This document shows, one piece after another, positions 8,152 to 17,499 of a stretch of 64,000 bases of DNA (position 1 is its first letter; the number at the start of each line of letters is the position of its first letter). The position numbers and the translations under genes are program-made. The notes beneath the pieces are model-generated. The model was not told where the DNA came from. It saw only the letters and a list, made by a program, of their open reading frames with translations, and did not search any database. The stretch comes from Bhargavaea cecembensis DSE10 (lineage in GTDB: Bacteria; Bacillota; Bacilli; Bacillales_A; Planococcaceae), in the NCBI RefSeq assembly GCF_000348905.1, contig NZ_AOFT01000014.1:1-64000 (forward strand), read 5' to 3'.

Positions 8152-8846
8152 AGGACTTCTCCGTCCTGATCGTCGAAGACGACTTCAGGGTGGCCGATGT
8201 CAATCGGCAGTACATCGAAGCCGTGGAAGGATTCCGGGTATCCGGCACGGCAAGGAGCGGCCGCGAGGCGCTGGACTTTCTTGCCCGGCCGGACACGCTT
8301 CCCGATTTGGCCCTGCTTGACCTCTATATCCCGGATGTGCAGGGCCTGGAGCTGTTCCGCACAATCCGGAATCTGTATCCGGACATCGACCTGATCGCCG
8401 TCACCGCGGCCAATGAGGCCGGGACAGTCCGCGGCCTGCTCCGGGGCGGCATTTTCGATATCATCATCAAGCCGTTTGATGCGGACCGGTTCGCAAAAAC
8501 CTTGGAACGGTACCGGGCATTCCGTGAGCAGACCGACGGCGCAACGTCGTTTAGCCAGGAGGAAATTGACCGGCTCACCGGTTTCCGGGGCCTCTCCCCA
8601 TCCGTCCCGGCCGGCGGAGACCACCTTCCGAAGGGAATTGACCCGATCACGCTCGGTGAGATTCTCGGCTTTTTCGAAGAATCCGGAACGGAGGGCATCA
8701 CTGCAGCCGAACTCAGCAGGGAAATCGGGACAAGCCGCTCAACAGCACGGCGATACCTGGAGTATCTGGTCTCCGCCGGCAAGATCCGGACTCACCTGAT
8801 CTATGGGACGGTCGGACGGCCGGAGCGGCGATACTCCCCTTTGTGA
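8148..8846 (+). CDS. citT: response regulator of the CitT/DctR family
   Basis: Response regulator of 232 residues. The receiver domain has the acid pair Asp11-Asp12, phosphoacceptor Asp58 (LLDLYIP) and the conserved Lys near 109 (IIIKPFD); a C-terminal winged HTH (around 175-215) has the TSRSTARRYLEYL recognition region typical of the CitB/DcuR group. Partner of the kinase just upstream. By analogy with B. subtilis CitT it should activate the citM promoter downstream, where the -35 is weak and a palindrome is present. Confidence 0.9.
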   Translation: MKDFSVLIVEDDFRVADVNRQYIEAVEGFRVSGTARSGREALDFLARPDTLPDLALLDLYIPDVQGLELFRTIRNLYPDIDLIAVTAANEAGTVRGLLRGGIFDIIIKPFDADRFAKTLERYRAFREQTDGATSFSQEEIDRLTGFRGLSPSVPAGGDHLPKGIDPITLGEILGFFEESGTEGITAAELSREIGTSRSTARRYLEYLVSAGKIRTHLIYGTVGRPERRYSPL

Positions 8847-8862
8847 AACTTATGAACTTTAT

Positions 8863-8880
8863 TATTCCTTATGAGGAATA
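8863..8880. promoter_or_regulatory. palindrome upstream of citM (candidate activator site)
   Basis: Perfect 7-bp arms TATTCCT / AGGAATA around a four-base centre. It lies 17 bases after the citT stop and about 55 bases before the citM -10-like TACAAT (8934-8939), which lacks a good -35. This position suits a CitT-type activator, but the assignment is inference. Confidence 0.45.
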
Positions 8881-8964
8881 TTCGTTTTATCGCAGTAATC
8901 TTTATTCCCTTTTCGAACATGTGCTATTTTTTCTACAATGCGAAACGCGAAATGATTCAATCTA

Positions 8965-8979
8965 TTGCAAACGCATTCA
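8965..8979 (+). promoter_or_regulatory. cre site (CcpA operator) upstream of citM
   Basis: TTGCAAACGCATTCA matches every fixed position of the cre consensus WTGNAANCGNWNNCW. It lies 25 bases downstream of the -10-like TACAAT and 26 bases before the citM ATG, a roadblock position consistent with carbon catabolite repression of citrate uptake, as known for B. subtilis citM. Confidence 0.8.
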
Positions 8980-9005
8980 GACATGTACCGGAAGGGGATT
9001 TATAA

Positions 9006-10343
9006 ATGAGCCTGAGTGTCATTGGATTTATAACCATACTGTTCATCGTCGCCCTGCTGATCAGCGGGAAGGTCACTCCGATTGTCGCGATGGTTCTTCC
9101 GCCGATTGTCGGCGCATTCATCGCGGGTTTCACCTTTTCCGAAATCGGGACCTTCTTTGATGACGGCATCGCCACGGTCATCTCGGTCGCCGTCATGTTC
9201 ATCTTCGCGATCATCTTCTTCGGCATCATGCAGGATGTCGGGCTGTTTGATCCGATCATCAGCAAAATGGTGGCCTGGTCGAGGGGAAATGTCATCCTCG
9301 TCAGCATCGCCACAGTCCTGATTGCCACGGTCGCCCAGCTGGACGGGTCCGGAGCGTCTACATTCCTGATCACCATTCCTGCCCTTCTTCCGCTATATAA
9401 GCGGCTGAAAATGAACCCGTACCTGCTTCTTCTCCTGGTCGGCGGATCAGCGGCGATCATGAACATGCTGCCCTGGGCCGGGCCGCTCGGACGTACAGCG
9501 TCCGTTCTCGGCATGGACGTCACGGAACTTTGGCAGCCGCTCATCCCGATTCAGGCAATCGGCATGGTGCTGATGCTTGTTCTAGCTGTCTTCCTCGGCA
9601 TGAGGGAACAGCGCCGCATCGTCAAGAAGTATGGCTCGCTCGAAGCGGCGGCCACGATTGACATGACCGCGGATGAAGCGATCCAGGACGGTCCGGAGAC
9701 AGCAGTTTCGGACAACTCTCTTGCACGTCCCAAACTGCTCTGGGTCAACGCCATCCTTGCCGTCACCATCATCGCCCTGCTCATGTCGGGCATCATTCCG
9801 GCAGGACTGGCCTTCATGATCGGTGTCGCCATCGCCCTGCCGATCAACTACCCGAATACGAAGGACCAGATGGACAGGATCCGCGCCCACGCGCCAAGCG
9901 CGCTGACGATGGCCTCCATCATCCTGGCGGCCGGACTGTTCCTCGGCATCCTGAACGGGACGGGCATGCTGAATGCCATCGCGACAGACGCGGTCAATAT
10001 CCTGCCGGCCTCGGTCGCGCCTTACCTCCATATCATCATCGGAATTCTCGGTGTTCCGTTCGACCTGCTACTCAGCACGGACGCCTACTACTTCGGCCTG
10101 TTCCCTGTAGCCGAGCAGATCGCGGCGACTTACGGCGTCCCTTCGCTGTCCACCGCCTACGCGATGATCATCGGGAACATCGTCGGGACATTTGTCAGCC
10201 CGCTCGCGCCTGCCGTCTGGCTCGCGCTCGGCCTCTCCGGCCTGGAAATGGGCAAGCACCTGCGCTATTCCCTCTTCTGGATGTGGGGACTCAGCCTCGT
10301 GCTGCTGTTCATCGCTGTCCTGATGGGCCTCATCCAAGTTTGA
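9006..10343 (+). CDS. citM: CitMHS family divalent-metal:citrate symporter
   Basis: Polytopic membrane transporter of 445 residues (about 12 hydrophobic segments) of the CitMHS family, which imports citrate complexed with Mg2+ or Ca2+ together with protons. Typical sequence includes the N-terminal IGFITILFIVALLISGK, a glycine-rich QLDGSGASTFLITIPALLP, and a C-terminal VGTFVSPLAPAVWLALGL. The start follows ggaagggga. Directly downstream of the citST pair and terminated by its own hairpin. The metal preference (CitM versus CitH) cannot be decided by eye. Confidence 0.92.
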   Translation: MSLSVIGFITILFIVALLISGKVTPIVAMVLPPIVGAFIAGFTFSEIGTFFDDGIATVISVAVMFIFAIIFFGIMQDVGLFDPIISKMVAWSRGNVILVSIATVLIATVAQLDGSGASTFLITIPALLPLYKRLKMNPYLLLLLVGGSAAIMNMLPWAGPLGRTASVLGMDVTELWQPLIPIQAIGMVLMLVLAVFLGMREQRRIVKKYGSLEAAATIDMTADEAIQDGPETAVSDNSLARPKLLWVNAILAVTIIALLMSGIIPAGLAFMIGVAIALPINYPNTKDQMDRIRAHAPSALTMASIILAAGLFLGILNGTGMLNAIATDAVNILPASVAPYLHIIIGILGVPFDLLLSTDAYYFGLFPVAEQIAATYGVPSLSTAYAMIIGNIVGTFVSPLAPAVWLALGLSGLEMGKHLRYSLFWMWGLSLVLLFIAVLMGLIQV

Positions 10344-10351
10344 TATCACAC

Positions 10352-10385
10352 AACCCGCTCCGGATCCGGAGCGGGTTGTTTTTTG
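10352..10385 (+). terminator. terminator of citM
   Basis: Eleven-base palindromic arms AACCCGCTCCG / CGGAGCGGGTT followed by a T-rich run. Confidence 0.92.
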
Positions 10386-10397
10386 TGTGACCGTGTA

Positions 10398-11180
10398 TCA
10401 GAATTGCACGCTGAAGCTTTTGAACCGGTGAGTGCCCGTGCCGAACCTGACGAAGCCCCGCTCCCGCAGCTCCCTGACTGCTGATCGGACTTCATCCAGA
10501 ATCTGCGGGTCCAGGCCCACTGTGTTATGGGAACCGAAGACCCTGTTCACACCGGGGATTTCCGCAATGCGCTCCAGTGAACGGACCAGATCTTCCGGAC
10601 TCGTGGTCGGATAAAACGCATAAACCGGCGTTTCATCGTACAGCAGGTCCCCTGTGAACAGATAGCCCTTCGTCTCATCATGGATGGTGATGTGTCCCGG
10701 AGAATGTCCCGGCGTGTGATAAATTCTGAGCACCCTGTTGCCAAGGTTGAAGACATCTCCCTCTTTCAGTGTGCCTGCAGGAGTTCCGCGGAACGGCCGA
10801 TACGCTGCCGGGTCGAAGCCGGGCGGCGTCGGGATGGTGATGTCGCGGGTCATCTCTTTCCTGATCTGCTCATCAGTCCGCCCTTTGATTCCATTGACGA
10901 TCCAGTCCATTTCCTCTTCGTGGACATAGAACGCGTCAAACTCTCCGTGGCTCCCGATATGGTCTGCATGAACGTGGGTGGTCACCACTTCAACCGGCAG
11001 CTTCGTCAGCCGGTCGGTAATCGTCCGGATGTTGCCGATCCCGAGTCCGCTGTCTATCAGGATGGCCCTGTTTCGGCCAACCAGTAAAAATGAATGCACT
11101 TTCTCCCAATGGCCATATTCGCTGATGGCATATGTATCGGGATCAATCTGCTGAACGGTGAACCAATCATCCCGGATCAT
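10398..11180 (-). CDS. MBL-fold metallo-hydrolase
   Basis: Zinc hydrolase of 260 residues of the metallo-beta-lactamase fold. Ligands: HxHxDH at His69, His71, Asp73 and His74, a further histidine in HTPGHSPGH (155-163) and Asp178 in FTGDLLY. It resembles general MBL hydrolases of Bacilli (YflN/YobT type), substrate unknown. Last gene of a minus-strand run, 15 bases after the dehydrogenase stop with a strong aaggggggac before the ATG, so probably one operon with the two genes upstream. Confidence 0.85.
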   Translation of the reverse strand: MIRDDWFTVQQIDPDTYAISEYGHWEKVHSFLLVGRNRAILIDSGLGIGNIRTITDRLTKLPVEVVTTHVHADHIGSHGEFDAFYVHEEEMDWIVNGIKGRTDEQIRKEMTRDITIPTPPGFDPAAYRPFRGTPAGTLKEGDVFNLGNRVLRIYHTPGHSPGHITIHDETKGYLFTGDLLYDETPVYAFYPTTSPEDLVRSLERIAEIPGVNRVFGSHNTVGLDPQILDEVRSAVRELRERGFVRFGTGTHRFKSFSVQF

Positions 11181-11195
11181 GCCGTCCCCCCTTTT

Positions 11196-11975
11196 TTAAC
11201 CGATGACAATCGGATTCCCTTGGTTTTTCAATGCCGCCAGGACGCTGAGGGCCGCCAGGTAGCTTGTTTTCGGGTTGCCCGGCATCGGCAGGTTTTCGAT
11301 GGTCGCCGCCATACTTCCGAAACTTCCCTCCGCCTCAATTGTATGGGTGTTCCTTTCCACGGACGGGTCCGCGATGACCATGACCCTCGTTTTTTCCGTT
11401 CCGATGCCGGCAAGTGACAGGGCGAGCGCGACGTTGACGTTCTTCGGAAACTTCCTGATCGCCTCGCCTGCAGGTCCGTCAAACAGCTGCCTTTCTCCGC
11501 TGATCCCCTCAAGCCCGAGGGACGCCGGCGATTTCCTCGTGGTGATCGTCACCTTTTCCAATCCGCCTGTGGCATTGGCGGATTTCAGCAGATCCAGCCC
11601 GCCGACCGCGCCGGACGGCAGCTGGACGGTGCGGCCGTTCGCCCCGGCGGTTTTCCTGACTACCTCAAGAAATTCGCCATCCGCAAATGCGCCGATGCTG
11701 CTGACGATCAGATCTTTTCTATTCTCCAGAACCGGTAACGAATAGGCGGCTGCCACTTCCACCGCGGCCGCCTCGACAACGATGTCGATGTCCGATCCGA
11801 TGAACGATTCAAAGTCCTGATAAAATCGGGCTTTATACTTATCCTCCAGCTGTCCGCCTGCCTCCCGGTTGCGCCCGAATATGGCGGTGACAGTTCCCCC
11901 GATCTGTTTTTCTTCGTTGATGCTCTCCAGCAGGTAGTTGGCAATATTTCCGGTTCCCATGATGCCGATGTTCAA
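11196..11975 (-). CDS. aspartate dehydrogenase (DUF108 family)
   Basis: NAD(P)-dependent dehydrogenase of 259 residues resembling L-aspartate dehydrogenase (NadX family), which converts aspartate to iminoaspartate/oxaloacetate. The N-terminal Rossmann motif GIMGTGNIA is at 4-12, and the C-terminal DUF108 domain contains LPSGAVGGLDLLKSA and TITTRKSPASL. The start is a TTG at 11975 preceded by gaggagggg. The family can feed NAD synthesis or act on other amino acids; no nadA or nadC neighbour is seen, so the physiological role is open. In an operon with an ABC ATPase and an MBL hydrolase. Confidence 0.82.
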   Translation of the reverse strand: MNIGIMGTGNIANYLLESINEEKQIGGTVTAIFGRNREAGGQLEDKYKARFYQDFESFIGSDIDIVVEAAAVEVAAAYSLPVLENRKDLIVSSIGAFADGEFLEVVRKTAGANGRTVQLPSGAVGGLDLLKSANATGGLEKVTITTRKSPASLGLEGISGERQLFDGPAGEAIRKFPKNVNVALALSLAGIGTEKTRVMVIADPSVERNTHTIEAEGSFGSMAATIENLPMPGNPKTSYLAALSVLAALKNQGNPIVIG

Positions 11976-12008
11976 GGCAAGCCCCTCCTCAATAAAGCGT
12001 CGTAAGGT

Positions 12009-12800
12009 TCAGTTCCTGACCGCCTGTGCTTTCGAGAGAAGCGGTCGCCCATTGTCCCAGATGACATTGACCGGAATGCCGAAGAATTCGGACATGCGTT
12101 CTTTCGTGACGAGAACTTCCGTGGCCCCGGCATCGAAAATCTTTCCTTCCTTCAGAAGCAGTGTCTTATTGAAGGCAGGCAGGATCTCCTCGATGTGATG
12201 CGTGACATACAGGATCGTCGGTGCATCCGGTTTTTCCGCAATCCGGCCGATCGATTCCAGCAGTTCCTCCCGAGCAAGGAAATCAAGCCCGTTTGTCGGC
12301 TCATCCAGGATCAGCAGCTCCGGATCTGCCATCAGCGCCCGGCCGATCAGCACCCGCTGCTTTTCACCCTGCGAAAGGGTGTCATAGTCCCGGTTCGCGT
12401 ATTCGAGGCAGCCGAGCTCCCTGAGGATGTCGACCCCCTTTTGGTCAATCTCCTCCGTCGTCTCCTCGTACAGCCCGAACGAGGCGTATGCGCCGCTCAG
12501 GACGACCTCATACGCATTGTCACCCGGCTCGAGCTTTTGCTGGACCAGCGATGAGACAAAGCCGATCCTCCTGCGCAGCCGCTCCGCGAGATACGTCTTC
12601 CCGAATTCCATCCCGAGGACGCGGATTGTGCCTGTTGTCGGGAACAGATAGGCGTTGATGAGCTCGAGCAGAGAGGTCTTCCCTGCCCCGTTCAGCCCGT
12701 ACAGCACCCAGTGATCCCCTTTTTCGACCTTCCAGTTGATTTCTTGCAGAATCCATTTCCCCTCCCGCTTGCGGGAGACGTTTTCCATTTCGATGATCAT
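12009..12800 (-). CDS. ABC transporter ATP-binding protein (YlmA/ModF-like)
   Basis: ATPase of 263 residues with Walker A GLNGAGKT (35-42), signature LSQGE near 140 and Walker B LLILDEP near 160. It has no membrane domain and no permease gene beside it. Sequence flavour (DHWVLYGLNGAGKTSLLELINAYLFPTTG) resembles the YlmA/molybdate-type stand-alone ATPases of Bacillales. It heads the operon with the dehydrogenase and MBL hydrolase, 33 bases apart; the function of the group is not evident. Confidence 0.85.
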   Translation of the reverse strand: MIIEMENVSRKREGKWILQEINWKVEKGDHWVLYGLNGAGKTSLLELINAYLFPTTGTIRVLGMEFGKTYLAERLRRRIGFVSSLVQQKLEPGDNAYEVVLSGAYASFGLYEETTEEIDQKGVDILRELGCLEYANRDYDTLSQGEKQRVLIGRALMADPELLILDEPTNGLDFLAREELLESIGRIAEKPDAPTILYVTHHIEEILPAFNKTLLLKEGKIFDAGATEVLVTKERMSEFFGIPVNVIWDNGRPLLSKAQAVRN

Positions 12801-12852
12801 GGCTTCACCTTCTTAATGTTCTGACTTTATTGTACACCTGATTGGGCATAGG

Positions 12853-12882
12853 AAAAAGAGGCCCCCACAGGAGCCTCTTTTA
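12853..12882 (-). terminator. terminator of the pst-phoU operon
   Basis: AAAGAGGCTCC / GGGGCCTCTTT-type hairpin followed on the minus strand by a T run, directly after the phoU stop. It also lies upstream of the ABC ATPase start and insulates it. Confidence 0.88.
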
Positions 12883-12883
12883 A

Positions 12884-13555
12884 TCATTCGTTCAGATTCA
12901 GTGTTTTCCCTTTGACCATGAAGATGATGTTCTCGGCCATATTGGTGACATGGTCACCGACACGCTCGAGGTGCCGGCTGATAAAGGCAAGCTGGGTGAT
13001 CTGGTTCACGTAATCCGGGTTCCGGTGCATATAGCCCATCAGTTCCCGGATCAGACGGCCATAGGCCTCGTCGATCGCATCATCTTCCTTTGCCAGTTCG
13101 AATGCAAGGTCGATGTCCTCAAGGTCATAGGCGTCAAATGCCTTCCTGAGCATAACCCGGACGGCATCCCCCATCTTTGGGATGTCGACGATGGGCTTGA
13201 TGAGCGGTTCGTCCCCGATATGGAGGGTGGACTTGGCGATGTTCACCGCCAGGTCGCCGATCCGCTCCATGTCGGTCGAAATCTTGAGCGCCACAATGAT
13301 TTTGCGCAGGTCTGTCGCAACAGGCTGCTGCTGGGTGATCAGCTGGATCACCTTTTGGTTGATTTCATCGTCCAGCGCATTGATCTCGGCGTCGTTTTGC
13401 TTTACCGCATTCGCGAGGGTCAGGTTCTGCGTCTGCAATGCAGACATCGAATCCCCGAGCTGCCGCTCCGCAAGATCCACCATCCGGAGCAGCTTGCCCT
13501 TCAGTTCTTCCAGTTCCGATTCAAACGTCTTCCGTACATTTCCCATATTCCTCAA
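12884..13555 (-). CDS. phoU: phosphate signalling/transport regulator PhoU
   Basis: All-helical cytosolic protein of about 223 residues that couples the Pst transporter to PhoR signalling and restrains phosphate uptake. It shows the duplicated PhoU metal-binding pattern: RKIIVALKISTDMERIGDLAVNIAK in the first half and QLAFISRHLERVGDHVTNMAE in the second. Two starts are possible: the TTG at 13555 has AAGGGGG eight bases upstream and is preferred; an ATG at 13546 has only a cramped GAGG. Last gene of pstSCAB-phoU, followed by a strong terminator. Confidence 0.92.
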   Translation of the reverse strand: MRNMGNVRKTFESELEELKGKLLRMVDLAERQLGDSMSALQTQNLTLANAVKQNDAEINALDDEINQKVIQLITQQQPVATDLRKIIVALKISTDMERIGDLAVNIAKSTLHIGDEPLIKPIVDIPKMGDAVRVMLRKAFDAYDLEDIDLAFELAKEDDAIDEAYGRLIRELMGYMHRNPDYVNQITQLAFISRHLERVGDHVTNMAENIIFMVKGKTLNLNE

Positions 13556-13571
13556 CTTCGTGTCCCCCTTC

Positions 13572-14408
13572 TTAACCGAACCGGCCGGAGATGTAATCTT
13601 CGGTCCGCTGATCGGCCGGGTTCTGGAAAATCTTATCCGTGTCATCGAACTCAATGACTTCACCGTTCAGGAAGAACGCCGTTTTGTCCGAGATCCGCGC
13701 GGCCTGCTGCATGTTGTGCGTGACGATGATGATCGAATAGTTTTCTTTGAGTTCCTGGACAAGCTCCTCGACTTTCAGCGTTGAGATCGGGTCGAGTGCA
13801 GATGTCGGTTCGTCCATGAGGATGACATCCGGCTCGATTGCCAGCGCGCGGGCGATGCAGATCCGCTGCTGCTGGCCGCCCGAGAGCGAGTAGGCGTTTG
13901 TGTTCAGGCGGTCCTTGACCTCATCCCAGATCGCCGCGCCGCGAAGACTCTGTTCAACAATCTCATCAAGGATCTTTTTGTTTTTGATGCCGTGGATGCG
14001 CGGGCCGTAGGCAATATTGTCGTAAATCGACTTCGGGAACGGGTTCGGCTTCTGGAACACCATGCCGACGCGTGTACGGAGTTCCTCGACCGAATACTTG
14101 GCATCGAAGATGTTGCGGCCGCGGTAGAGGATCTCTCCCGAGGTGCGGACGCCGTCGACGAGTTCCACCATCCGGTTGAGCGTCTTGATGTAGGTCGACT
14201 TCCCGCAGCCCGAAGGCCCGATGATCGCGGTGACCTCATTTTCCCGGATCGGCAGGTCGATGTTCTTCAGGGCGTGGTGGCTGCCATACCAGAGGTTCAG
14301 CTGCTTTGTATCATAGACGACCGGCTTTGCCGCTTCCCGTACAGGAGCTTCCATTGGGCTCACGGTTGCTTTCGTCTCGTTATCGGTTCGGTTCATAAGT
14401 TGTACCAT
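13572..14408 (-). CDS. pstB: phosphate ABC transporter ATP-binding protein PstB
   Basis: ATPase subunit of the high-affinity phosphate importer, 278 residues. Walker [10 protein letters not shown] around 64-72, signature LSGGQQQR, Walker [14 protein letters not shown]. The first 25 or so residues are a low-complexity extension before the conserved part ([19 protein letters not shown]). Only one pstB is present; B. subtilis carries two tandem copies. Confidence 0.97.
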   Translation of the reverse strand: MVQLMNRTDNETKATVSPMEAPVREAAKPVVYDTKQLNLWYGSHHALKNIDLPIRENEVTAIIGPSGCGKSTYIKTLNRMVELVDGVRTSGEILYRGRNIFDAKYSVEELRTRVGMVFQKPNPFPKSIYDNIAYGPRIHGIKNKKILDEIVEQSLRGAAIWDEVKDRLNTNAYSLSGGQQQRICIARALAIEPDVILMDEPTSALDPISTLKVEELVQELKENYSIIIVTHNMQQAARISDKTAFFLNGEVIEFDDTDKIFQNPADQRTEDYISGRFG

Positions 14409-14428
14409 TCCTTTTTTCCTCCCAGTTC

Positions 14429-15340
14429 TCAGTATCGCTTCTGGAATTTATTCCGGATCAGGACAGCAATCGAATTCATCAAAAGCAGGAATGCCATGAG
14501 AACAATGATGCCCGCAGAGGCAACTTGCTGGAAGTCGGCCTGTGGCCGCTTTGCCCAGTCGTAGATCTGCATCGGCAGCGCAGTGAACGTATCCATGACA
14601 CCCGTCGGCAGGAAGTGGATGATGACCGGGACACCGATGACAATAAGCGGTGCGGTTTCTCCAATTGCACGTGACAGGGCAAGGATGCTGCCTGTCAGGA
14701 TGCCCGGGATCGCACTCGGAAGCACGACGCGGGTAATGGTCTGCCATTTGGTTGCGCCCATCCCGTAGGACGCTTCCCGCACATGCTGAGGCACGGCGCG
14801 GATCGCTTCCTGGGCGGCAACGATGATGACCGGAAGGATCAGCAGGCTCATCGTGAAGCCGGCGGCCAGGATGCTGTTTCCGAGGGCCAGTGCCCGTACG
14901 AAGATTGTCAGGCCGAGAAGACCGAAGACGACGGACGGAACGCCGGCCAGGTTCGAGATGTTCATGCGGATAAAATCATTGACCCGATTTTTCTTGGCGT
15001 ACTCCTCCAGGTAGATGGCCGTGCCGATTCCGAGAAACATGGAAACCGGCGCGACAACCGCCATGAGCCAGAGCGATCCAACGAGCGCGGCCTTAATGCC
15101 GGCCTTCTCGGGGAAGCGCGATGCGAAGTTCTGGAAAAAGTCGGCGGACAGGAAGCCGAGCCCCTGCGACAGGATCCTGTAGAACAGGATACCGAGCACG
15201 AGCAGTGCCACAAGTGTCGCCATGAAGAACAATGTCTTGAAAACCGTATTGGTGATTTTCCTGCCGTCCATCCGTTTGGATACGGACGTCTGGTCGATAT
15301 AGCGTTTGCTGACTCCGGGCTGCTGTTCAGTAATTCTCAT
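14429..15340 (-). CDS. pstA: phosphate ABC transporter permease PstA
   Basis: Inner membrane permease of 303 residues with six transmembrane segments. The EAA-loop region ([24 protein letters not shown]) contacts PstB. It follows the pstC stop by one base, so translation is likely coupled. The N-terminal 30 residues are hydrophilic. Confidence 0.96.
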   Translation of the reverse strand: MRITEQQPGVSKRYIDQTSVSKRMDGRKITNTVFKTLFFMATLVALLVLGILFYRILSQGLGFLSADFFQNFASRFPEKAGIKAALVGSLWLMAVVAPVSMFLGIGTAIYLEEYAKKNRVNDFIRMNISNLAGVPSVVFGLLGLTIFVRALALGNSILAAGFTMSLLILPVIIVAAQEAIRAVPQHVREASYGMGATKWQTITRVVLPSAIPGILTGSILALSRAIGETAPLIVIGVPVIIHFLPTGVMDTFTALPMQIYDWAKRPQADFQQVASAGIIVLMAFLLLMNSIAVLIRNKFQKRY

Positions 15341-15341
15341 C

Positions 15342-16292
15342 TTAGTACGCCTCCCTGAATCGTTTCGTGATGCGGCTTGCCAGGAAGTTCATCAGGAGTG
15401 TGAAGAGGAACAGTGTGAAACCGACCGCATAGATCGAATAGTAGATCGGTGTGCCGTAACCTGCATCTCCCGTGGAGACCTGTACGATATAGGCGGTCAT
15501 CGTCTGGATAGAACCGGTGAAATCAGCATCGAAGCGCGGTGTCGAACCGCCTGCGAGTGACACGATCATCGTCTCTCCGATCGCACGCGATGTGGCCAGA
15601 ACGACCGATGCCAGGATTCCGGAAAGGGCCGCCGGAAGGACAACCTTCATCGCGACTTCAAACTTCGTCGCGCCCATTGCAAGGGCCCCTTCCCGCATGG
15701 CATTCGGTACGGCACTCATGGCGTCTTCGGAAAGAGAAGCGATCATCGGGATGATCATAAAACCGACCACGATCCCGGGACTGAGGGCATTGAAAATCTT
15801 CAGATCCGGAATGATCGTTTGCAGCACCGGCGTCACAAATGTCAGAGCGAAGAATCCATAGACGATCGTCGGAACGCCTGCCAATACCTCAAGGACCGGC
15901 TTGATGACACGGCGCGCGTTATCCGAAGCATATTCGCTCAGGTAGATCGCAGCTGCCAGACCGATCGGTACAGCCACGACGACTGCGATCAGCGTGATCT
16001 TGAGCGTACCGACAATCAGTGGCAGGATGCCAAATTTCGGTTCCTTATTGGAGAACGGAAGCCATTCCGTACCGAAGATGAACGACAGGAGCGACACTTG
16101 TCTGAAGAACGTCACCGTCTCGAAGATCAGCGTGGCGACAATGCCGATGGTTGTCAGCACAGAGACGCCGGCGATCAGGAAGAGGATGATCGGGATAATT
16201 TTCTCGATGACTTTTTTTCGTTTATTGTTTCCCGCTTTGGCGATCAGTTCCTGTACGGATGCCCGTTCCCGGGTAGTCGGATTTACCATCAT
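15342..16292 (-). CDS. pstC: phosphate ABC transporter permease PstC
   Basis: Inner membrane permease of 316 residues, partner of PstA. About six transmembrane segments, with the characteristic FIFGTEWLPFSNKEPKFGILP periplasmic stretch and the EAA loop DAMSAVPNAMREGALAMGATKFE. It begins 84 bases after the pstS stop and is cotranscribed with it. Confidence 0.96.
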   Translation of the reverse strand: MMVNPTTRERASVQELIAKAGNNKRKKVIEKIIPIILFLIAGVSVLTTIGIVATLIFETVTFFRQVSLLSFIFGTEWLPFSNKEPKFGILPLIVGTLKITLIAVVVAVPIGLAAAIYLSEYASDNARRVIKPVLEVLAGVPTIVYGFFALTFVTPVLQTIIPDLKIFNALSPGIVVGFMIIPMIASLSEDAMSAVPNAMREGALAMGATKFEVAMKVVLPAALSGILASVVLATSRAIGETMIVSLAGGSTPRFDADFTGSIQTMTAYIVQVSTGDAGYGTPIYYSIYAVGFTLFLFTLLMNFLASRITKRFREAY

Positions 16293-16376
16293 TTACCTCC
16301 ATTTATTTGAAAAGCAGAAAGAAATGAGCAGCGGAATGCCGCTCATTTACTCTGCAGAGAGATTTGAAGATTAAAG

Positions 16377-17378
16377 TCAGTTTTTGAATTCTTCCAGCTT
16401 GGCTTTCTGCTCATCAGTTACTTCCTGAGGAAGGCTGACGTAGCCGACCACTTCAGCCATTGCGCCTGCATTATCCAGGGCAAACTCGAAGAAGTCGTAA
16501 GTTGCCGGATCGTTCTGGAGAGACTCGTTGCTTACGTAAGTGTAGAGCGGACGGGACAGCGGCGAGTATTCACCGGATTCGATCGTTTCGTTTGTCGGTT
16601 CTACGCCATCAATTGCTACAGCAGTGATGGTGTCCTTGTTGGCCACGTAGTACGAGTAGCCGAAGAAGCCGATCGCGTTCTTGTCGCCCTGTACACCCTG
16701 CACGAGGACGTTGTCGTCTTCAGAAAGTGTTGCGTTCTGGACCATGTCCTCTTCTTCAAGGATGACTTCGTTGAAGTAGTCATACGTACCGGAGTCTGTG
16801 CCCGGGGAGTAGAAGACGATTTCTTCTTCAGGCCATTCAGGGTTGATGTCGGACCATTTCTTCGTCGTGCCATCTTCAACCCAGATCTTCTTCAGATCAT
16901 CTACTGTCAGCTCTGTTGCCCAGTCGTTCTCGGAGTTGACGACCACTGTGAGGCCATCGTAAGCGAGAAGGAATTCGGTGTAGTCGACGCCTGCTTCTTC
17001 AAGCTTCTGCTTTTCTTCGTCTTTGATTTCACGGGATGCGTTTGAGAAGTCCGTTTCGCCTGCGATGAACTTCTCCATTCCGCCGCCTGTGCCGGACACG
17101 CCGACCGTTACCTGGACGTCAGTGCCGCTTGCGGAATATTCTTCGACGAGGGCTTCCATGATCGGCGCGACCGTACTCGAGCCATCGCCGGAAACTTCGC
17201 CTTCAACTGCTGCTTCGGAAGACTGATCCGCAGACTCGCTTGCCGTGTCGCTTTCTGCTGCCTGTTCTTCAGTTGCTTCATCTGTTGCTGCATCTTCTTC
17301 TGCGTCGCTGCCGCAAGCGCCGAGCAGCAGAGCCGAGGAGACGACAGTGAGTCCGAGATAGTGTTTCCAGCTTTTCAT
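16377..17378 (-). CDS. pstS: phosphate-binding lipoprotein PstS
   Basis: Extracellular phosphate receptor of 333 residues, anchored by a lipobox (SALLLGAC, Cys22). A low-complexity acidic Ala/Glu/Ser linker (about 24-60) links the anchor to the binding domain, which begins GDGSSTVAPIMEALVEEY and contains the phosphate-contact segments SGTGGGMEKF and PGTDSGTYDYF. First gene of pstSCAB-phoU, with a PhoP box upstream. Confidence 0.97.
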   Translation of the reverse strand: MKSWKHYLGLTVVSSALLLGACGSDAEEDAATDEATEEQAAESDTASESADQSSEAAVEGEVSGDGSSTVAPIMEALVEEYSASGTDVQVTVGVSGTGGGMEKFIAGETDFSNASREIKDEEKQKLEEAGVDYTEFLLAYDGLTVVVNSENDWATELTVDDLKKIWVEDGTTKKWSDINPEWPEEEIVFYSPGTDSGTYDYFNEVILEEEDMVQNATLSEDDNVLVQGVQGDKNAIGFFGYSYYVANKDTITAVAIDGVEPTNETIESGEYSPLSRPLYTYVSNESLQNDPATYDFFEFALDNAGAMAEVVGYVSLPQEVTDEQKAKLEEFKN

Positions 17379-17450
17379 GTAAATGTTCCCCCTGTTAGTC
17401 GTAGTCGTTTTGTTTACAGTCCCTACTTTAACAACGGGTTATTGAGGGGA

Positions 17451-17478
17451 AATGAATAGAATGTAAAGGGATTGTTAA
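17451..17478 (-). promoter_or_regulatory. Pho box upstream of pstS
   Basis: On the minus strand TTAACA, TTTACA and TTCATT occur at 17478-17473, 17467-17462 and 17456-17451, each exactly 11 bases after the last, the spacing of PhoP direct-repeat binding sites (TTAACA-like repeats). Strong indication of PhoPR induction under phosphate limitation. Confidence 0.85.
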
Positions 17479-17499
17479 TGTGAAAATGAAGAGAATTTA

